Shown here one piece after another: positions 9,431-18,266 of a stretch of DNA of 51,174 nucleotides (positions are counted from its first letter, which is position 1; every line of letters begins with the position of its first letter). The position numbers and the translations under genes are program-made. The stretch is from Acidobacteriota bacterium (GTDB taxonomy: Bacteria; Acidobacteriota; Thermoanaerobaculia; Multivoradales; SZUA-115): contig JAJRVQ010000068.1 of the NCBI GenBank assembly GCA_024277255.1, positions 1 through 51,174 on the forward strand. Direction: 5' to 3'. Under the pieces are notes generated by a model. It was not told the DNA's origin. It searched no databases and was given only the letters and a program-made list of their open reading frames with translations.

Positions 9431-10344
9431 TGAATTCAGCTCCGGTTTCCAATTCACCGGCCGGTCCCGTGGCCTCGGCGGTACAGCGAGCACCGAGGGT
9501 CGAATTGCGCTCGCTCGACACGCTGTGGTTTCAGGTCGCCGGTACCGTCTGCAACCTGGCCTGCCGCCATTGCTTCATCTCCTGCTCGCCGACCAACCAC
9601 ACCCATGAGTTCATGCGCTTGGCCGAGGTCGAGCGCTACTTGGCGGAAGGGGCCAAGCTCGGGGTCAAGGAGTACTATTTCACCGGTGGCGAGCCCTTCC
9701 TCAACCCGGAGATGGAGCGCATCCTCGAAGCGACCCTCAAAGTGGGGCCGGCCAATGTGCTGACCAACGGACTGCTACTCGATGGTGATCGTTGCCGCCG
9801 GCTCAAGCTGCTGGCCGAAGGCTCGCCCTATTCGCTGGACCTGCGCGTCTCGCTCGACGGTTTGACGGCGCAAGAGAACGACCCGATTCGCGGCGCGGGC
9901 AGTTTCGATCGGGTGATGGCGGCGGTGCGCAAGCTGGCCGAGGTGGGGATCAACCCGGTGCTGACGGTGACCGAAGTTCTGTGCGAGAACGCCAGCGCGA
10001 CGGGCAAGGAGCGTTTCTTGGAGCTAGTGCGCGGTCTCGGCGTCGACAAGCCTCGTCTCAAGGTCCTGCCGGTCTTTCGGCTCGGCGCCGAGGCGCAGCG
10101 CAGCGGCGCCTATGAGAGCTGGCAGCGGCTGGCTGGGGGCGACGTGACGGCCGACGGCTGGGATCATCTGCAGTGCAGCTCCTGTCGCATGGTGACCGCG
10201 CAAGGTGTCTGGGTCTGCCCGATCCTGGTCAACGAGCCGGAAGGCCGTATGGGTGAAACTCTGGCCGACACGTTGAACAGCTACCCGCTCGAACACCCTG
10301 CCTGTTGGACCTGCCACGTCGACGGCGTAAGCTGTAGAACATGA
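9430..10344 (+). CDS. Radical SAM protein with Cys-rich (SPASM/twitch-like) C-terminus
   Basis: 304 residues. C41-x3-C45-x2-C48 is the canonical radical SAM [4Fe-4S] site, followed by a GGEP-type SAM motif near residue 86. The C-terminus has six further cysteines (249, 252, 263, 292, 295, 302), consistent with one or two auxiliary iron-sulfur clusters. In arsenosugar synthesis the radical SAM enzyme ArsS attaches a 5'-deoxyadenosyl group to dimethylated arsenic. This protein sits in the same position beside arsM and a TIGR04282 transferase, but its cluster region and tail do not look like ArsS, so it is probably a different family doing an analogous step. It overlaps pstB (TGATG) and the next gene (ATGA). 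Its reaction is not established. Confidence 0.85.
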   Translation: MNSAPVSNSPAGPVASAVQRAPRVELRSLDTLWFQVAGTVCNLACRHCFISCSPTNHTHEFMRLAEVERYLAEGAKLGVKEYYFTGGEPFLNPEMERILEATLKVGPANVLTNGLLLDGDRCRRLKLLAEGSPYSLDLRVSLDGLTAQENDPIRGAGSFDRVMAAVRKLAEVGINPVLTVTEVLCENASATGKERFLELVRGLGVDKPRLKVLPVFRLGAEAQRSGAYESWQRLAGGDVTADGWDHLQCSSCRMVTAQGVWVCPILVNEPEGRMGETLADTLNSYPLEHPACWTCHVDGVSCRT

Positions 10345-11360
10345 TGGAAGCGCGAACACCGAAGGACGAGGCTGAGCGCCAGCGGCTGGCCGAGGAACGG
10401 GCGCGGCTGGCCGCCCACCGGGGCAAGGCGACGTGGGGCGAGAAGTTGGTGCCGCTGGGCGAGTTCCGCAGCGCGGTGGAGCGCTCGGGCCGGGTGCTGA
10501 CCAGTGCCCAGCGCGCCGCCGAGGTCGCCGCCTACACCGCACCGCGCGGTGACAAGGTGGCCGTCGAGGGACCGTTTTCCAAGGTGATCGTCTTCGGCGG
10601 CGTCTACAACAACCACCGTGCCCTCGCCGCGCTCCTCGACGAGGTTCAACGCCGGGGCGCGGATGCGGTCTACTGCTTGGGAGATCTCGGTGGCTTCGGG
10701 CCAAGCCCCAACAAGGTCAAGCCGCTGCTCGAGCAGGGCGCAGTGCGCACCATTCAGGGTAACTACGAAGAGTCGTTGTCGAGCGGTGCCGGAGACTGCA
10801 ACTGTGGCTACGCGGATCCCCGGGACAACCACTTCGCTCAACTTTCGTACGGCTACACGGCCGACCGGACGGCGGAAGAGTTCAAGCTCTGGATGGGCGA
10901 ATTGCCGTTGCGCCGCCGGGTTCTTGTCGGCGACACAGAGGTGTTGATGGTGCACGGTTCGCCGCGACGGATCAACGAGTTCCTCTTCGCTTCGACCAGC
11001 CCGGACCCCTTCCTCGAAGTGTTGCTGGAGCAAGAGGACTGCGACCTGCTGCTGTGCACCCACACCGGCTTACACTGGCGGCGCACTCTGCACTCCGGTC
11101 GCCAGGTGGCCAACGTGGGAGTGATTGGCCGGCCGGCCAACGACGGCACGACCGATGTCTGGTTCGCTGAATTGGCGGCGAAGGAGAACGGCGGAGTCCA
11201 CATCGAGCTGGTGCCGTTGGCCTACGATCATCAAGCTCTGGCGGCCGAAATGCGGCGCGAGCAACTGCCCGAAGAGTTCGTCGAAACCATTCTCACCGGC
11301 TGGTGGACCACCTGCCTGGAAGTTCTACCACCGCGCGAGCGAACACTGTCCAAATTCTGA
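10341..11360 (+). CDS. Metallophosphoesterase-like protein with altered metal-site residues
   Basis: 339 residues; start ATG 10341 overlaps the radical SAM stop. The first 80 residues are a charged, largely helical extension. The rest aligns with the ApaH/YfcE-type calcineurin fold: a GGVYNNHRAL block at 86-95 stands where the family has S-D-I-H-G-N-x-x-A-L, then CLGD (D115), GNYE (N141), VHGS (H205) and CTHTG (H241). The first Asp and His ligands are replaced by Gly and Tyr, and the GNHD/E histidine by Tyr, so at least one metal site is lost. It may be a hydrolase with a changed metal site, or a binding or scaffold protein. Its place in the coupled operon argues for a role in the same pathway as ArsM and the radical SAM protein. 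Confidence 0.75.
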   Translation: MMEARTPKDEAERQRLAEERARLAAHRGKATWGEKLVPLGEFRSAVERSGRVLTSAQRAAEVAAYTAPRGDKVAVEGPFSKVIVFGGVYNNHRALAALLDEVQRRGADAVYCLGDLGGFGPSPNKVKPLLEQGAVRTIQGNYEESLSSGAGDCNCGYADPRDNHFAQLSYGYTADRTAEEFKLWMGELPLRRRVLVGDTEVLMVHGSPRRINEFLFASTSPDPFLEVLLEQEDCDLLLCTHTGLHWRRTLHSGRQVANVGVIGRPANDGTTDVWFAELAAKENGGVHIELVPLAYDHQALAAEMRREQLPEEFVETILTGWWTTCLEVLPPRERTLSKF

Positions 11361-11473
11361 AACGCGATCCCGCAACCCGTGATCTCGGACCTGGGAAGTC
11401 GAGTCCGGTAACGAGTAACCCGGAGACCCCAAACCAGAGGCCAAGAGACAGGGACTCCTTGGAGAAGAGACAA

Positions 11474-12682
11474 ATGAGTGAGTCATCCCCCCACATTGCC
11501 ATCCTCGGCGCTGGTCCGACCGGGCTCGAGGCGGCTCTCGCCGCGGCGGAAGGTGAGTTCTCGTTTACCCTCTACGAAGCCTCGGCCGAGGGGGTCGGCG
11601 GCAACGTTCGCAGTTGGGGCCATGTTCGCCTGTTTACTCCCTGGGATTTGAACGTCTCGCCGCGAGCGCGGCGGATGTTGTCGGCGGCGAGAGTGGGGGT
11701 GCCCAGGGGAGCGGCCTGTCCGCGCGGCGCGCAGTTGGTGGAGCAGCTGCTGGAACCCATAGCCCAGCTGCCGGCGCTCAGTGGCTCGATTCACCTTGGC
11801 GAAAGAGTGAAGGCGATCGGTCGTGCCGGCTTGTTGAAGCAAGAGGAGATCGGCTCCGAGGTACGCGGCCAACAACCTTTTCGCCTCTTGGTGGTGGACG
11901 CGGAGGGCGAAGAACGCATCGATCTGGCCGACATCGTGCTCGATTGCACCGGCTCCTATGAGCATCCGAATTGGCTGGGAGATGGCGGCATCCCGGCTCC
12001 GGGTGAGGTCGATGTGGAGGAGAGGATCGTGCGTCGCTTGCCGGACTTCGTGGCTGAGGAGGAGGACTGGGCGGGCAAGTCGGTGCTCCTCGTAGGTGCC
12101 GGGCAGTCGGCGCGGACGGCGGCACGAGACCTCGCCGCCCTGGCGGAGCAACACCTGGGAACGACGATCGTCTGGGCGCTGCGCGATGAGGAACCACCGT
12201 GGGATGCTTCGGCCGAAGACCCCTTGCCCGAGCGTGCCGCACTCACCCGAAGCGCCGCCCGCTTGGTGGAAGGCCATCCGGCGGTCGAGATCAAGACCGG
12301 AGTGGTGGTGGAGCGGCTGATCCGGCGCAACACCAGCGTCAAGGTGATTCTGCGCCCTCGCTTCGGCGGACCCGAAGAGGCGGTGCGGGTCGATCGCGTG
12401 CTGGCCCTGACCGGAGCGGCCGGAGACCATCAACTCTATCGCCAGCTGCAGGTTCACGAATGCTTTGCCACCGGCGCACCGATGAAGCTGGCCGCCGCCT
12501 TACTGGGCAGCGCCGGAGGTGACTGTCTCGATCAAACCAGCCACGGCGCCGACACGTTGAAGAACCCGGAACCGGGCTTTTTCATTCTCGGCGCCAAGTC
12601 CTACGGCAGCAATAGTACCTTCCTCATGCGGGTTGGCTGGGAGCAGGTCGACGAAGTCTTCAAGCTGCTGGCAGAGGAATAG
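11474..12682 (+). CDS. FAD/NAD(P)-binding oxidoreductase of arsenic-type operon
   Basis: 402 residues; ATG 11474 with GGAGAAGAG upstream, 113 bases after the phosphoesterase. An FAD Rossmann motif GAGPTGLEAA is at about 11-20 and a second dinucleotide motif VGAGQSARTAA is near 206, the layout of flavin monooxygenases and thioredoxin-reductase-like enzymes. No CxxC redox pair is visible near the second domain, so a disulfide reductase is unlikely. A C-terminal flavoprotein motif (G-A-K-S-Y-G) closes the fold. It likely oxidises or reduces a small substrate in the pathway of the preceding genes, for example an arsenical oxidation state. That role is inferred only from position. Confidence 0.75.
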   Translation: MSESSPHIAILGAGPTGLEAALAAAEGEFSFTLYEASAEGVGGNVRSWGHVRLFTPWDLNVSPRARRMLSAARVGVPRGAACPRGAQLVEQLLEPIAQLPALSGSIHLGERVKAIGRAGLLKQEEIGSEVRGQQPFRLLVVDAEGEERIDLADIVLDCTGSYEHPNWLGDGGIPAPGEVDVEERIVRRLPDFVAEEEDWAGKSVLLVGAGQSARTAARDLAALAEQHLGTTIVWALRDEEPPWDASAEDPLPERAALTRSAARLVEGHPAVEIKTGVVVERLIRRNTSVKVILRPRFGGPEEAVRVDRVLALTGAAGDHQLYRQLQVHECFATGAPMKLAAALLGSAGGDCLDQTSHGADTLKNPEPGFFILGAKSYGSNSTFLMRVGWEQVDEVFKLLAEE

Positions 12683-12685
12683 CCC

Positions 12686-13300
12686 TTGGCCGGCCCACCG
12701 ATTCCGGGGTTTTCGATCGACAGCTTGCAGGCTCATGCCCTGCCCATGCTGGAGCGGCTCGGGGATCAGTTCGCGGCGACGCCGTGGGTGGGCTTGGCTG
12801 TCGGTGTCGTCGTGCTGCTCTTCGGCCGCCGGCTCTTCTGGCTGTTGGTGACCGCGGTGGGCCTGCTCGCCGGCTTCGCCTTTGCGCAGCACTTCTTTGC
12901 GCAAGCGCAAGCGTGGGTCGCTCTGGCGGTGGGGGTGGCGGCAGGCTTGGTGGCGATCGCGGTGGTGCGCTTCGTTCAGAAGCTGGCCGTGGCGCTCGCC
13001 GCCTTCCTGGTTGGGGGGTATGCGGCTCTTTGGCTGGTGAGCAATCTCGCAGCGATGGCGGTGGTCGGCACGGCGGTCGGTGAGTTTGCCCCGTGGGTCG
13101 TCTTTCTGATCGGTGGTGCGGTGGCGGCCTTGTTTGGCCAGCTCTTCTTCCGCCTGGCGCTGATCGTCGTCTCGTCGATCGCCGGCGCCTTTCTGATCGT
13201 TCAATCATTGCCGCTAGAGCCGCGCTGGACCGCGCTGGCGCTGGTTGCCCTGACCTTCTTTGGGATTCTCTTTCAGCGCCGCCGCCGGAAACGCTCCTGA
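12686..13300 (+). CDS. DUF4203/TMEM198-like polytopic membrane protein
   Basis: 204 residues from TTG 12686, only three bases after the flavoprotein stop, with AGAGGAA at a good distance; the next in-frame ATG (12746) would shorten it by 20 residues. There are six to seven closely packed hydrophobic helices rich in Ala, Val and Gly and a basic Arg/Lys C-terminus. The pattern resembles DUF4203 proteins, whose function is unknown. It may simply be co-transcribed with the upstream operon. Confidence 0.6.
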   Translation: MAGPPIPGFSIDSLQAHALPMLERLGDQFAATPWVGLAVGVVVLLFGRRLFWLLVTAVGLLAGFAFAQHFFAQAQAWVALAVGVAAGLVAIAVVRFVQKLAVALAAFLVGGYAALWLVSNLAAMAVVGTAVGEFAPWVVFLIGGAVAALFGQLFFRLALIVVSSIAGAFLIVQSLPLEPRWTALALVALTFFGILFQRRRRKRS

Positions 13301-13329
13301 ACCGCCGCCTCTTCTCACCGGCCGGCCGT

Positions 13330-14223
13330 TCACTCCTTCCACCGATCGTGCGCCCAGAGCCACAGGTGCGGGTCTTCGCCGATCGCCTCTTCGGCGCTCT
13401 CCAGGTAGCGGCGGGTCAGCGCCGCCGCCGCTTCCTCTCTGCTTTCCGCATGGTCCGGCTTTTTGGCTTCGATGGCCGGCTTGAAAACCACGCGGTAGCA
13501 GCCTTTGGGCTCGGGGTAGCAGTAGGCTGGAACCACCGCGGCGCCGCTCTTCATCGACATCCGGGCGAGCATCGGGCTGGTCGAGGCCGGGCGGCCGAAG
13601 AAAGGCACCATGATGCCTTCGTGCTTCTGCACCCGCTGATCGATCAGCAGACCGACCCCTCCCCCCGCCTTGAGTGCCTTGAGCATGCCGCGCACCGCTC
13701 CGCGTTTGGGGATCAGATGGTTGCCGAAGCGGGTTCGTAGCTCGGTGAGGACGCGATCCAGGTGTGGGTTGTCGAGCGGTCGCCCGACGACACTGAAGGG
13801 CGGGTAGTAAGCGCCGATGATCCAAGCGCAGATCTCCCAGTGGCCAAAGTGCGGCGTGGTGATCAGGTAACCGCCCTCGCCGCCGGCGGCTTCCGCCAAG
13901 TGCTCGAACCCCTCCAGCCGCACCCGCTTGCACAGTTGGCGCAAGTCGAAGCGTCGCGCCGAGAGGCTGTCGCAGAAGTTTGCTCCGAGATGGCGCGAAC
14001 TGTCGCGGGCTACCCGCCTGTGTTGCGCCGAGGACCAGTGAGGAAAAGCGCCGGCGAGGTTGTTGACGGCGACCCGCCGGCGGCGCCGGCCGAGGCGAAA
14101 AAAGAGACCGCCCAACAGGCTGCCGAAGCGTCGCGCCACGGAATGAGGAAGCAGGCGCAGCAGCGCGTAGACGAGGTGGAAAAAGAACAGCTCGACGCGG
14201 TGTTGGACGGGGGCGTTTTTCAT
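13330..14223 (-). CDS. lpxL: LpxL/HtrB-type lipid A lauroyl acyltransferase family protein
   Basis: 297 residues; ATG 14223 overlaps the lpxK stop as ATGA. An N-terminal hydrophobic segment anchors it in the inner membrane. The acyltransferase motif HFGHWE (H-x4-E) is present, followed by the family's KRGAVRGM and LLIDQ blocks. Family members transfer a secondary acyl chain from acyl-ACP to Kdo-lipid A. It is the last gene of the waaA-lpxK-lpxL set, so it acts late in the same pathway. The acyl chain length and acceptor position cannot be told from sequence. Confidence 0.87.
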   Translation of the reverse strand: MKNAPVQHRVELFFFHLVYALLRLLPHSVARRFGSLLGGLFFRLGRRRRRVAVNNLAGAFPHWSSAQHRRVARDSSRHLGANFCDSLSARRFDLRQLCKRVRLEGFEHLAEAAGGEGGYLITTPHFGHWEICAWIIGAYYPPFSVVGRPLDNPHLDRVLTELRTRFGNHLIPKRGAVRGMLKALKAGGGVGLLIDQRVQKHEGIMVPFFGRPASTSPMLARMSMKSGAAVVPAYCYPEPKGCYRVVFKPAIEAKKPDHAESREEAAAALTRRYLESAEEAIGEDPHLWLWAHDRWKE

Positions 14224-15311
14224 CGTGCGGTTACCGCCGGTGGAGGGGCGCTGGTGACGATCTCGTCGAGACGCTCGCCCAGCCAGCGCCAGAAGGCCGG
14301 TTCCGGCCGCGCCTCGATCGGTAGTTCGGCGAGCGGAGCGTGCAGCCGGCCGAGGAGTTTGACCCGGTCCTTGGAGGTGGTGAGTACGACCTCGGCCGCC
14401 GACTGGCGCAGCCGTTGGGCGATCTTGGCCAGTGAAGGCGGCGGGTAGGCGTGATGGTCGGGGAAGGTAATGGCATCGGCGATGGTCAGGCCACTCTCTT
14501 CGACGATCCGTTCGGCGGCAGCGTGGAAGGTGTCCGGCCTGGCAATGGCGCAAACTAGCAGCAGGCGGCTTCCGGCCGCCAGCGGTTGCCCGTCGGTTCT
14601 GCGCGGCGCCAACACCGTGGTGGGGGCGGCGAAGCCGCGACCTTGGAAGCCATGCTGGACGAGAGAACGAGCCAGGGTGCGTGCCGCCTGTGCGTCAGCC
14701 CCTTCTCCGGTGAGTAGCACGGCGTGGGCTCGGCGGGTCGCGGCGAGCGGTTCGCGCAGCCGTCCCGACGGTGGGAGCCGGCCGCCGGCGAAAGGGTCGG
14801 CGAGCGGAAAGGCCAGCAGATCCAAGTCGCGGGCCAACGCCAAATGTGAGAAACTGTCGTCGAGGATGAAGAGGTCGGGCGGCGGGTCGAGCCGCTCGAG
14901 GGCCGCTTGCCCGGCGGCGGCGCGGTCGGCGTTGACCACCACCGCGACGCCGGGCAACTCGCCGGCCAGCAGCACCGGTTCGTCGCCGGCGGTCGAGGGG
15001 CCCAGCAGGGGGCCGTCGTCCCAACCACTGACCATCCGCACACCGCTTCCGGCGGCGCGATAGCCGCGCGACAGGATCGCCACCCGCCGGCCGCTGTCGC
15101 GCAGATGGGCGGCCAGCGCGGCGACCAGCGGCGTCTTGCCGCTGCCGCCCCAGTGGAGGTTACCGACGCTCACCACCGGCCGAGGCAGCCGTCGAGCACG
15201 CCGCCGGTACCAGATGTAGCGCAGAGCATGGCCGGCGGAGTACAACCGTTGCCAGGGCGAGCGCGGTGGTGCCGGTGCGACGACGGCGAGAGGCGAAGGT
15301 CGCGCGCTCAT
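14220..15311 (-). CDS. lpxK: Tetraacyldisaccharide 4'-kinase LpxK
   Basis: 363 residues; ATG 15311 overlaps the waaA stop. The start of the kinase domain reads V-S-V-G-N-L followed by the P-loop GGSGKTP and RGYR, diagnostic of LpxK. The enzyme phosphorylates the 4' position of lipid A disaccharide using ATP at the inner membrane. The first ~40 residues are a basic, partly hydrophobic anchor. Length is close to the family norm of 320-350. Translational overlaps on both sides show a tight three-gene lipid A operon. Confidence 0.93.
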   Translation of the reverse strand: MSARPSPLAVVAPAPPRSPWQRLYSAGHALRYIWYRRRARRLPRPVVSVGNLHWGGSGKTPLVAALAAHLRDSGRRVAILSRGYRAAGSGVRMVSGWDDGPLLGPSTAGDEPVLLAGELPGVAVVVNADRAAAGQAALERLDPPPDLFILDDSFSHLALARDLDLLAFPLADPFAGGRLPPSGRLREPLAATRRAHAVLLTGEGADAQAARTLARSLVQHGFQGRGFAAPTTVLAPRRTDGQPLAAGSRLLLVCAIARPDTFHAAAERIVEESGLTIADAITFPDHHAYPPPSLAKIAQRLRQSAAEVVLTTSKDRVKLLGRLHAPLAELPIEARPEPAFWRWLGERLDEIVTSAPPPAVTAR

Positions 15312-16618
15312 GACTCTTGCGCGCCGCGAAGGGTGGCCAGCAGGGGTTCGAGCAGCTCGAGGGTCCGGGCCGTGGCGCCGCGGTTGGCCTCGACCAGCAC
15401 CCGGGCGCGCTCGCCACGGCCGGCTGCCGCCCGCGGGTCGTCGAGAGCTCGTGACCAGCCGTTGGCGAGGCTCTCGGCATCGGCGACGCGCTCCCAGGCT
15501 CCGGCTCGGTCGAAATGCTGGGCCATCTCCGCAAAGTGGTGCATCGAAGGTCCGACCAGGATCGGTAGGCTGAAGACGGCGGCCTCCAGCGGGTTGTGGC
15601 CGCCGGTGGGTACCAAGGTGCCGCCGATGAAGACGGCGGCGGCCAGCCGGTAGAGAGCTGCCAGCTCGCCGAGAGAATCGAGCAACAAGAGATCCACCCT
15701 CGGCGGTGGCTCATCGGGTTCGCCCGGCTTGGCGGCGAACCGGCTGCGCCGGGCGATGCGCAGGTCGCGTTGCTGCAGCTGCCGGTGCACCTCGTCCCAG
15801 CGCTCGGGGTGGCGCGGCGCGAGCACCAGGAGGGCCCGTTCGCCGCCGCCGAGGAGTTCGAAGGCGTCGGCGACCTGCGCCTCTTCGCCCTCCATCGTCG
15901 AGCCGGCCACCAGGACCGGTCTGCCCGTCGCCAGCCGCTGAATCAGGCTTTCGAGGGCCGGATCGAGATCCGGCTCGGTTGTGTCGTATTTCAGATTGCC
16001 GGTGACCACGACACGATCCGCCTCGACGCCGAGAGCGAGGAGCCGTTGGCGATCCACAGTGGTCTGCATGCCGAAACGATCGATCCCGCCCAGCAAGGGA
16101 CCGAGCCAGCGCTTGAATCGCAGCATGCGCCGGAAACTGCGCTCGCTCACCCGTCCGTTGATCACCGCGATGGGAATCTTGCGGCGGCGTGCCTCGCGCA
16201 AGACGAGCGGCCAGTAGTCGCCCTCGACCAGGACCAGCGCGCGTGGGCGGAAGCGGGCGAAGAAGCGGTGGACGGCGAAACCGAGATCGAACGGGAGGTA
16301 GGCGGCGGCCTCCTCTCCGAAGGCGGCGCGCGCCCGCTCCTGGCCCGTGGGAGTCACCGTGGTGACTAGAGGGGAGCCGGCCTCTGCGGGCAGATGGCGG
16401 GCCAGCGTTGCGGCGACCCCGACCTCGCCGACGGAGACGGCGTGCAGCCAAAGGCCCCCTCCCGGTGGCGGAATAGGGCTCCCCGGGGTGTGGCCGGCTG
16501 GGTAATGGCCAAGCCGGCCGGCCAGCGTAGCCAAGTAGTGGCGGCCGCGGCGAGCGAGCAAGAAGGGGCCCGCCAGCGCGAGCGTCAGGGCCATGCCGGC
16601 CTGGTAAAAGAGCCACAT
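15308..16618 (-). CDS. waaA: 3-deoxy-D-manno-octulosonic acid transferase WaaA (KdtA)
   Basis: 436 residues from ATG 16618; TTG 16645 would add nine residues. An N-terminal membrane helix (LFYQAGMALTLALAGPFLL) precedes the GT-B fold. Family blocks are present: W-L-H-A-V-S-V-G-E, V-x-G-N-L-K-Y-D, and near the end E-L-A-A-L-Y and G-G-H-N-P-L-E-A-A. WaaA adds Kdo to lipid A precursor. It heads the minus-strand lipid A operon. Its upstream region is shared with the divergent sigma-factor gene. Confidence 0.93.
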   Translation of the reverse strand: MWLFYQAGMALTLALAGPFLLARRGRHYLATLAGRLGHYPAGHTPGSPIPPPGGGLWLHAVSVGEVGVAATLARHLPAEAGSPLVTTVTPTGQERARAAFGEEAAAYLPFDLGFAVHRFFARFRPRALVLVEGDYWPLVLREARRRKIPIAVINGRVSERSFRRMLRFKRWLGPLLGGIDRFGMQTTVDRQRLLALGVEADRVVVTGNLKYDTTEPDLDPALESLIQRLATGRPVLVAGSTMEGEEAQVADAFELLGGGERALLVLAPRHPERWDEVHRQLQQRDLRIARRSRFAAKPGEPDEPPPRVDLLLLDSLGELAALYRLAAAVFIGGTLVPTGGHNPLEAAVFSLPILVGPSMHHFAEMAQHFDRAGAWERVADAESLANGWSRALDDPRAAAGRGERARVLVEANRGATARTLELLEPLLATLRGAQES

Positions 16619-16742
16619 CGACTGATCGAACGCGGTATCGGCCAAGAGTTGGGCCCATTTTTCCGCCCCGGCGACTCCGGTTTGGGCTTTGCCTATCTCG
16701 ACTTATGCCCTAGACAACGGCGTTTTGGACCTGGCCGAGGAG

Positions 16743-16748
16743 TATAAT
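16743..16748 (+). promoter_or_regulatory. Candidate -10 element for the sigma/secretion operon
   Basis: A perfect TATAAT lies about 170 bases before the GTG start of the ECF sigma gene, in the region between divergent waaA and sigma. A TTGGAC sits only 12 bases upstream, too close for a sigma-70 -35, so the promoter is uncertain. The 170 bases after it could be an untranslated leader. Confidence 0.3.
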
Positions 16749-16919
16749 CGGTTATTCGGGCCGCGGGCGCCGTTTTGCGGTCGATCGTAGCCCACGGGAG
16801 AACTGGCCGCGGGCATAGACGCTGTTGGGCTGCGGATCGTAGGAATAGATCGAGGTCGTACCGAGAGATCAACACAAACCACCGACCCCGAACGCAAGAA
16901 ACCACCTGTAGAAACACCT

Positions 16920-17555
16920 GTGCCACACCTGATTTACTCCCGAAAACCGCAGCAAGCCGCGTGGAGCGAAGCGGATGACCGCGAACTGCTCCAGGCGTTG
17001 ATGCGCGACGACGAAACAGCCTTGGACGAGCTGATTCAGCGCAAGACCGGCCCGCTTCTACAGCTCACCAACCGCATTCTCGGCGATGTCGAGGAGGCGC
17101 GGGATGTGGTCCAAGTGACCTTCCTGCGGCTGTGGGAGAATCGTCTCAAGTACGACATGCGGTGGAGCCCCAATACCTGGATCTACCGTATTGCCAGTAA
17201 CTTGGCGATCGATCATCTGCGCTCGCGGCAGAGTCGCGAGCGCTCGGCCGAGCCGGTGCGGCTCCATCTGTGCCAGGTGGCGACAGACCGAGCCGCCAGT
17301 GCCATGGCGCGGCTCGGCGAGAGCGAAGTGATGGGGATCTTTCACGAACTGGCGGGTGAGCTGACCGAAAAGCAGCGTCTGGTCTTCCTCTTGCGCGAGG
17401 TCGAGGAACTCTCCTCGCAAGAGGTGGGTGAGATCGTCGGCTGTCGCGAATCCACCGTGCGCAACCACCTGTTCAATGCGCGCAAGATTTTACGCGCCGA
17501 ACTGGTGCGCCGCTACCCCGAGTACGCAGGGGTCAACGGCAGAGGTGTGTCGTGA
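16920..17555 (+). CDS. ECF RNA polymerase sigma factor heading the secretion operon
   Basis: 211 residues from GTG 16920. Region 2 is clear (D-V-V-Q-x-T-F-L-R-L-W followed by W-I-Y-R-I-A-S-N-L-A-I-D-H-L-R) and region 4 ends in the helix-turn-helix S-S-Q-E-V-G-E-I-V-G-x-x-E-S-T-V-R-N-H. It belongs to the RpoE-like ECF group. The next gene overlaps its stop as GTGA and encodes a zinc-anti-sigma-like membrane protein, the usual pairing. Its position first in a string of secretion genes suggests that it controls them. Confidence 0.9.
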   Translation: MPHLIYSRKPQQAAWSEADDRELLQALMRDDETALDELIQRKTGPLLQLTNRILGDVEEARDVVQVTFLRLWENRLKYDMRWSPNTWIYRIASNLAIDHLRSRQSRERSAEPVRLHLCQVATDRAASAMARLGESEVMGIFHELAGELTEKQRLVFLLREVEELSSQEVGEIVGCRESTVRNHLFNARKILRAELVRRYPEYAGVNGRGVS

Positions 17556-18193
17556 ATCTCGACCACCAGCAGCGAATGAACTGCCCGGATTGGCCTCGAT
17601 TGGTGGCCCTGCGGGAGGGGTGTCGGGACGGCCGGAGCGACGATCCGCCGGGTTGGCGCTCGGCGCTGAACCATCTCGATTCTTGCCGGCACTGTCGCCC
17701 GCAGGCCCTGGCCGCCGATCCGACCTTGCTCTTCCGGCGGCTGCCCGGCGCCGCGCAGGTCGCGGTGGATATCGAAGCCATGAAGCGGGCGGTGGCGACC
17801 TTGCGACGCACCGGGCCGCTGCACAACGCCGGCGGAGTCGAGGGCTCGCGCAGCTTGCAACGCCGACTCTCGGCGGTGGCGGCTGGGCTGCTTTTTGTCG
17901 CCCTTCTCGGCCTGGCACCGGGTGTCGGTGGCAGGCGAGCAGCGGTGGACGAACAGCGGGCCGCGGTGGACGAACAGCGGGCCGCACAGCAGAGCGAAGT
18001 GCCAGCCGAAGAGGCGGCGGCGCTCAGTGTTGGCTCGCTCTATCAGGCCGCCGGATTCGGCGAGGAGTTACAGCCCTTTGCTCTCAGCGAATCCGCGATT
18101 GAAGATGTCGATCTTCCAAACTCGCGCGTCTATCAGATTTCCGGTAAGGAGATGACGATCGTGACCGTGGTGAATGCGAGTCTCGATGTCTAG
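17552..18193 (+). CDS. Probable membrane-bound anti-sigma factor (ZAS-like)
   Basis: 213 residues; GTG 17552 overlaps the sigma stop. The cytoplasmic N-terminus carries H41-x3-C45-x2-C48, the zinc-associated anti-sigma signature. One transmembrane helix (about 110-128) is followed by a seven-residue repeat, A-A-V-D-E-Q-R, present twice plus a partial third (21-bp tandem DNA repeat at about 17938-17985), and a short C-terminal domain. By family it should hold the ECF sigma until a signal is sensed. The rest of the sequence is not recognised. Confidence 0.65.
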   Translation: MNLDHQQRMNCPDWPRLVALREGCRDGRSDDPPGWRSALNHLDSCRHCRPQALAADPTLLFRRLPGAAQVAVDIEAMKRAVATLRRTGPLHNAGGVEGSRSLQRRLSAVAAGLLFVALLGLAPGVGGRRAAVDEQRAAVDEQRAAQQSEVPAEEAAALSVGSLYQAAGFGEELQPFALSESAIEDVDLPNSRVYQISGKEMTIVTVVNASLDV

Positions 18194-18266
18194 AGAATCG
18201 TGGCAGGGGGCGGGCGGGTTTCATCCGCTGGCTGCCGGTCGCCACGGTTAGGCGAGGTTTCTGAAG

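Noticed and set aside
16730..16748. TTGGAC/TATAAT as a normal sigma-70 promoter
   Set aside because: The spacing is 12 bases, too short; only the -10 is kept as tentative.
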